Below, one piece after another: positions 25,150 to 26,757 of a stretch of DNA of 26,757 nt. How positions within the stretch are numbered: position 1 is the first letter of the stretch; every line of letters begins with the position of its first letter. Under the pieces are notes generated by a model, which worked only from the letters and a program-made list of their open reading frames with translations, was not told the DNA's origin and did not search any database. Source of the stretch: Bacteroidales bacterium (GTDB taxonomy: Bacteria; Bacteroidota; Bacteroidia; Bacteroidales; UBA10428); NCBI GenBank assembly GCA_016926235.1, contig JAFGOZ010000266.1:1-26757 (forward strand), written 5' to 3'. A program made the position numbers and the translations under genes.

Positions 25150-25250
25150 AATTCAGGAGTAAGGAGTCAGGAGCCATAAATCAGGAGCCTGACATCCTTC
25201 TTCTTAGCCTTTGCATTCTGCCTTTTCCCTTTTTCCTTTCCCTTACTTCA
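25150..25250. repeat. Composite low-complexity intergenic repeat, copy B
   Basis: CAGGAGTAAGGAGTCAGGAG (25154-25173) and a further CAGGAGCC form a purine-rich half. The pyrimidine-rich half (from about 25195) holds TTAGCCTTTG, CTGCCTTTTCCC and TTTTTCC units. The order and units match copy A at 4317-4456. It lies between two convergent genes. Confidence 0.7.
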
Positions 25251-25265
25251 CATCGCCCACACCCC

Positions 25266-25300
25266 CATTATACATTATACATTCTCCATTGTACATTATT
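25266..25300 (+). repeat. ATTATACATT-type intergenic repeat, copy 2, overlapping a stop codon
   Basis: CATTATACATTATACATT (25266-25283) is followed by CTCCATTGTACATTATT. It resembles the minus-strand copy at 21450-21426. It reaches into the helicase gene, whose stop codon (25298-25296, minus strand) lies inside the repeat. Confidence 0.6.
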
Positions 25301-26732
25301 CAAGTTCTGCGTCTTTAAAAAACTCCTTCTTAAAATTCACCAGGTACAATTGGTGGGTAGCCCGGGTAAAAGCTGTATATAACCAACGCAGGTATTCAGT
25401 AGTAAGCATCTCGTCAGTAATATAACCCTGATCAATAAAAACAGTGTGCCATTGCCCTCCCTGGGCCTTGTGACAGGTTATTGCATATGCAAATTTCACC
25501 TGCAGAGCATTGAAATAAGGATTTTCCTTTACTTTATCATATTGCTTTTTTTTGGGCTTCACATCTGCATAATCTTCCATAACAGCATAAAACAGGTTCC
25601 TGTTTTCTTCGCTGCTTAATGATGCAGACTCAGATGTAAGCGTATTGAGCAGAATTTTTGCCTCCATCGAAGTACTTTCATAATCAACCAATTCTATATC
25701 TACATCAGCAAATCTATATCCGTATAACTCCTCAGTTCTTTTTATTCGGGTAATTTTAGCAATATCTCCATTTGCAATAAAATCTATACCACTTTCACTA
25801 TAAAATTGCGGCCAATAGTAATTATTTTTTACAATCATTATATAATCTCCAGTGGTAATATCCTCCTCTCTCCATAAAACCTGGCTTCGTATGCCTTGAT
25901 TATAGGCATTAGCCCTTTTGTTTGACCGGCATATAATTACCGTATTTTCATAACCTTGCTTATCATAAGTAGTTGAAATGGTATCTATTAAATTAGTTCC
26001 TGTAATAGTGTGAATATCATTAAATCCTTTCAAAGTAAGATCAGGATACCCATCTTTCTTTTTTGATATCATATTCCTGATTAAGGTAGCATTTTCTAAA
26101 ACACCCTGTGCTTCTTCCTGCCTCATTACTTCGTTTAAAAAGTTTTCATTTACAGAAAATCCTTGTTTTTCAAGTATATTTTTACTCAGCGCAGGGCTAA
26201 CTTCCAGTTTAACAGGTGGTAACTGGGCGGTGTCACCAACTAATATCAGCTTACAATTTTCACCGGCAAAAACATATTCAAGCAGGTCATCCAACAATTT
26301 TCCGGTGCCAAAAACTGAAATATCAAGGCTTTCATTGGCTATCATCGAGGCTTCATCAACAATAAAAATTGTGTTTTTATGCAGGTTTTTATCAAGCATA
26401 AACTCACCAAAACCATCTTTTGCCGTTTTTTGTCGATATATCTTCTTATGTATGGTAAATGACGGGTGACCGGTATAGACATTCATAACCTTTGCAGCAC
26501 GTCCGGTAGGAGCCAGCAGAACACATCTGTGTTTAATATCATTCAAATGTTTAACTAACGCCTTAATTATAGTTGTCTTTCCTGTACCAGCATATCCTTT
26601 TATCATGAAAATCTCATCAGGAGTATTACTTAATACAAAATTAGATAAAGACTTCATTAAAATTTCCTGTCCTGAAGTTGGAGTATGGCCTAAAAATTGC
26701 AGTAGATTTTTGTATATATGATCTATTAGCAT
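25296..26732 (-). CDS. RecD2/Dda-like SF1B DNA helicase
   Basis: A predicted 5'-3' DNA helicase of 478 residues. Motif I (Walker A) is GYAGTGKTT at 46-54 with K52. APTGRAAK is motif Ia at 74-81, VDEASM at 125-130 is Walker B, and GDTAQLPPV at 166-174 is motif III. TCHKAQGG (419-426) and YTAFTRA (452-458) are motifs V and VI of the UvrD_C_2 end. It lacks the long N-terminal region of full RecD2 and is closer in size to Dda/PIF1-like compact enzymes common in Bacteroidota. It probably acts in DNA repair or replication-fork processing. The ATG at 26732 begins a complete protein, so the gene is whole. No partner gene is visible. The last codons and the stop run into an intergenic repeat. Confidence 0.9.
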   Translation of the reverse strand: MLIDHIYKNLLQFLGHTPTSGQEILMKSLSNFVLSNTPDEIFMIKGYAGTGKTTIIKALVKHLNDIKHRCVLLAPTGRAAKVMNVYTGHPSFTIHKKIYRQKTAKDGFGEFMLDKNLHKNTIFIVDEASMIANESLDISVFGTGKLLDDLLEYVFAGENCKLILVGDTAQLPPVKLEVSPALSKNILEKQGFSVNENFLNEVMRQEEAQGVLENATLIRNMISKKKDGYPDLTLKGFNDIHTITGTNLIDTISTTYDKQGYENTVIICRSNKRANAYNQGIRSQVLWREEDITTGDYIMIVKNNYYWPQFYSESGIDFIANGDIAKITRIKRTEELYGYRFADVDIELVDYESTSMEAKILLNTLTSESASLSSEENRNLFYAVMEDYADVKPKKKQYDKVKENPYFNALQVKFAYAITCHKAQGGQWHTVFIDQGYITDEMLTTEYLRWLYTAFTRATHQLYLVNFKKEFFKDAELE

Positions 26733-26757
26733 TTATTATGCAAGAAATATAATCTTA

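Overview
The window looks like a piece of a Bacteroidota chromosome, probably a type IX secretion (T9SS) lineage of the class Bacteroidia. The evidence is AT-rich DNA, start codons without Shine-Dalgarno sequences, promoter-like TAnnTTTG elements, LytS/LytTR two-component systems, a C-terminal T9SS sorting domain, and a lipoprotein with a Bacteroidota surface-export signal. The taxonomy is inferred from gene content only. No rRNA, tRNA, CRISPR array, transposase or phage gene was seen.

Layout. 1-700: the first codons of a leftward gene with a putative promoter, then a non-coding stretch with a G-rich block and short direct repeats. 704-2917: a caspase-like (C14) lipoprotein. 3223-4314: a secreted family 10 pectate lyase. 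4552-7825: an MprF-type aminoacyl-lipid synthase/flippase with a DUF998 membrane protein 4 nt behind it. 7826-8441: mostly empty. 8442-11241: a two-component system made of a TPR sensor kinase of the LytS type and a LytTR regulator. Both genes are interrupted by single-base frame changes at homopolymers, T7 in the kinase signal peptide and A8 between the regulator's two domains. 11242-11644: a regulatory region with three LytTR-type direct repeats spaced 21-22 bp, a promoter-like sequence and an intrinsic terminator. 11645-19372: a 2575-residue secreted protein with five beta-helix modules, Ig/cadherin-like spacers and a T9SS tail. 19486-20508: a surface-type lipoprotein with beta-propeller-like repeats. 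20674-23619 (minus strand): a second, intact LytS/LytTR system with one kinase and two regulators. 23838-25103: an ExuT-like hexuronate transporter. 25296-26732 (minus strand): a RecD2/Dda-like SF1B helicase.

How the parts may work together. The strongest unit is 8442-20508. The sequence suggests a LytTR system controlling the adjacent locus for a giant T9SS surface/secreted protein and its lipoprotein neighbour, with a binding-site array just upstream. Its two regulatory genes are both out of frame at slippage-prone tracts, while the 7.7-kb neighbour is intact. This could be phase variation, transcriptional slippage, decay or sequencing error, and the sequence alone cannot decide between them. 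The pectate lyase and the hexuronate transporter suggest that the organism uses pectin, but they are 20 kb apart and no SusC/SusD pair lies in the window. Composite low-complexity repeats (GGAGTCAGG-type plus CCTTTTCCC-type, and ATTATACATT-type) recur in the gaps between genes.
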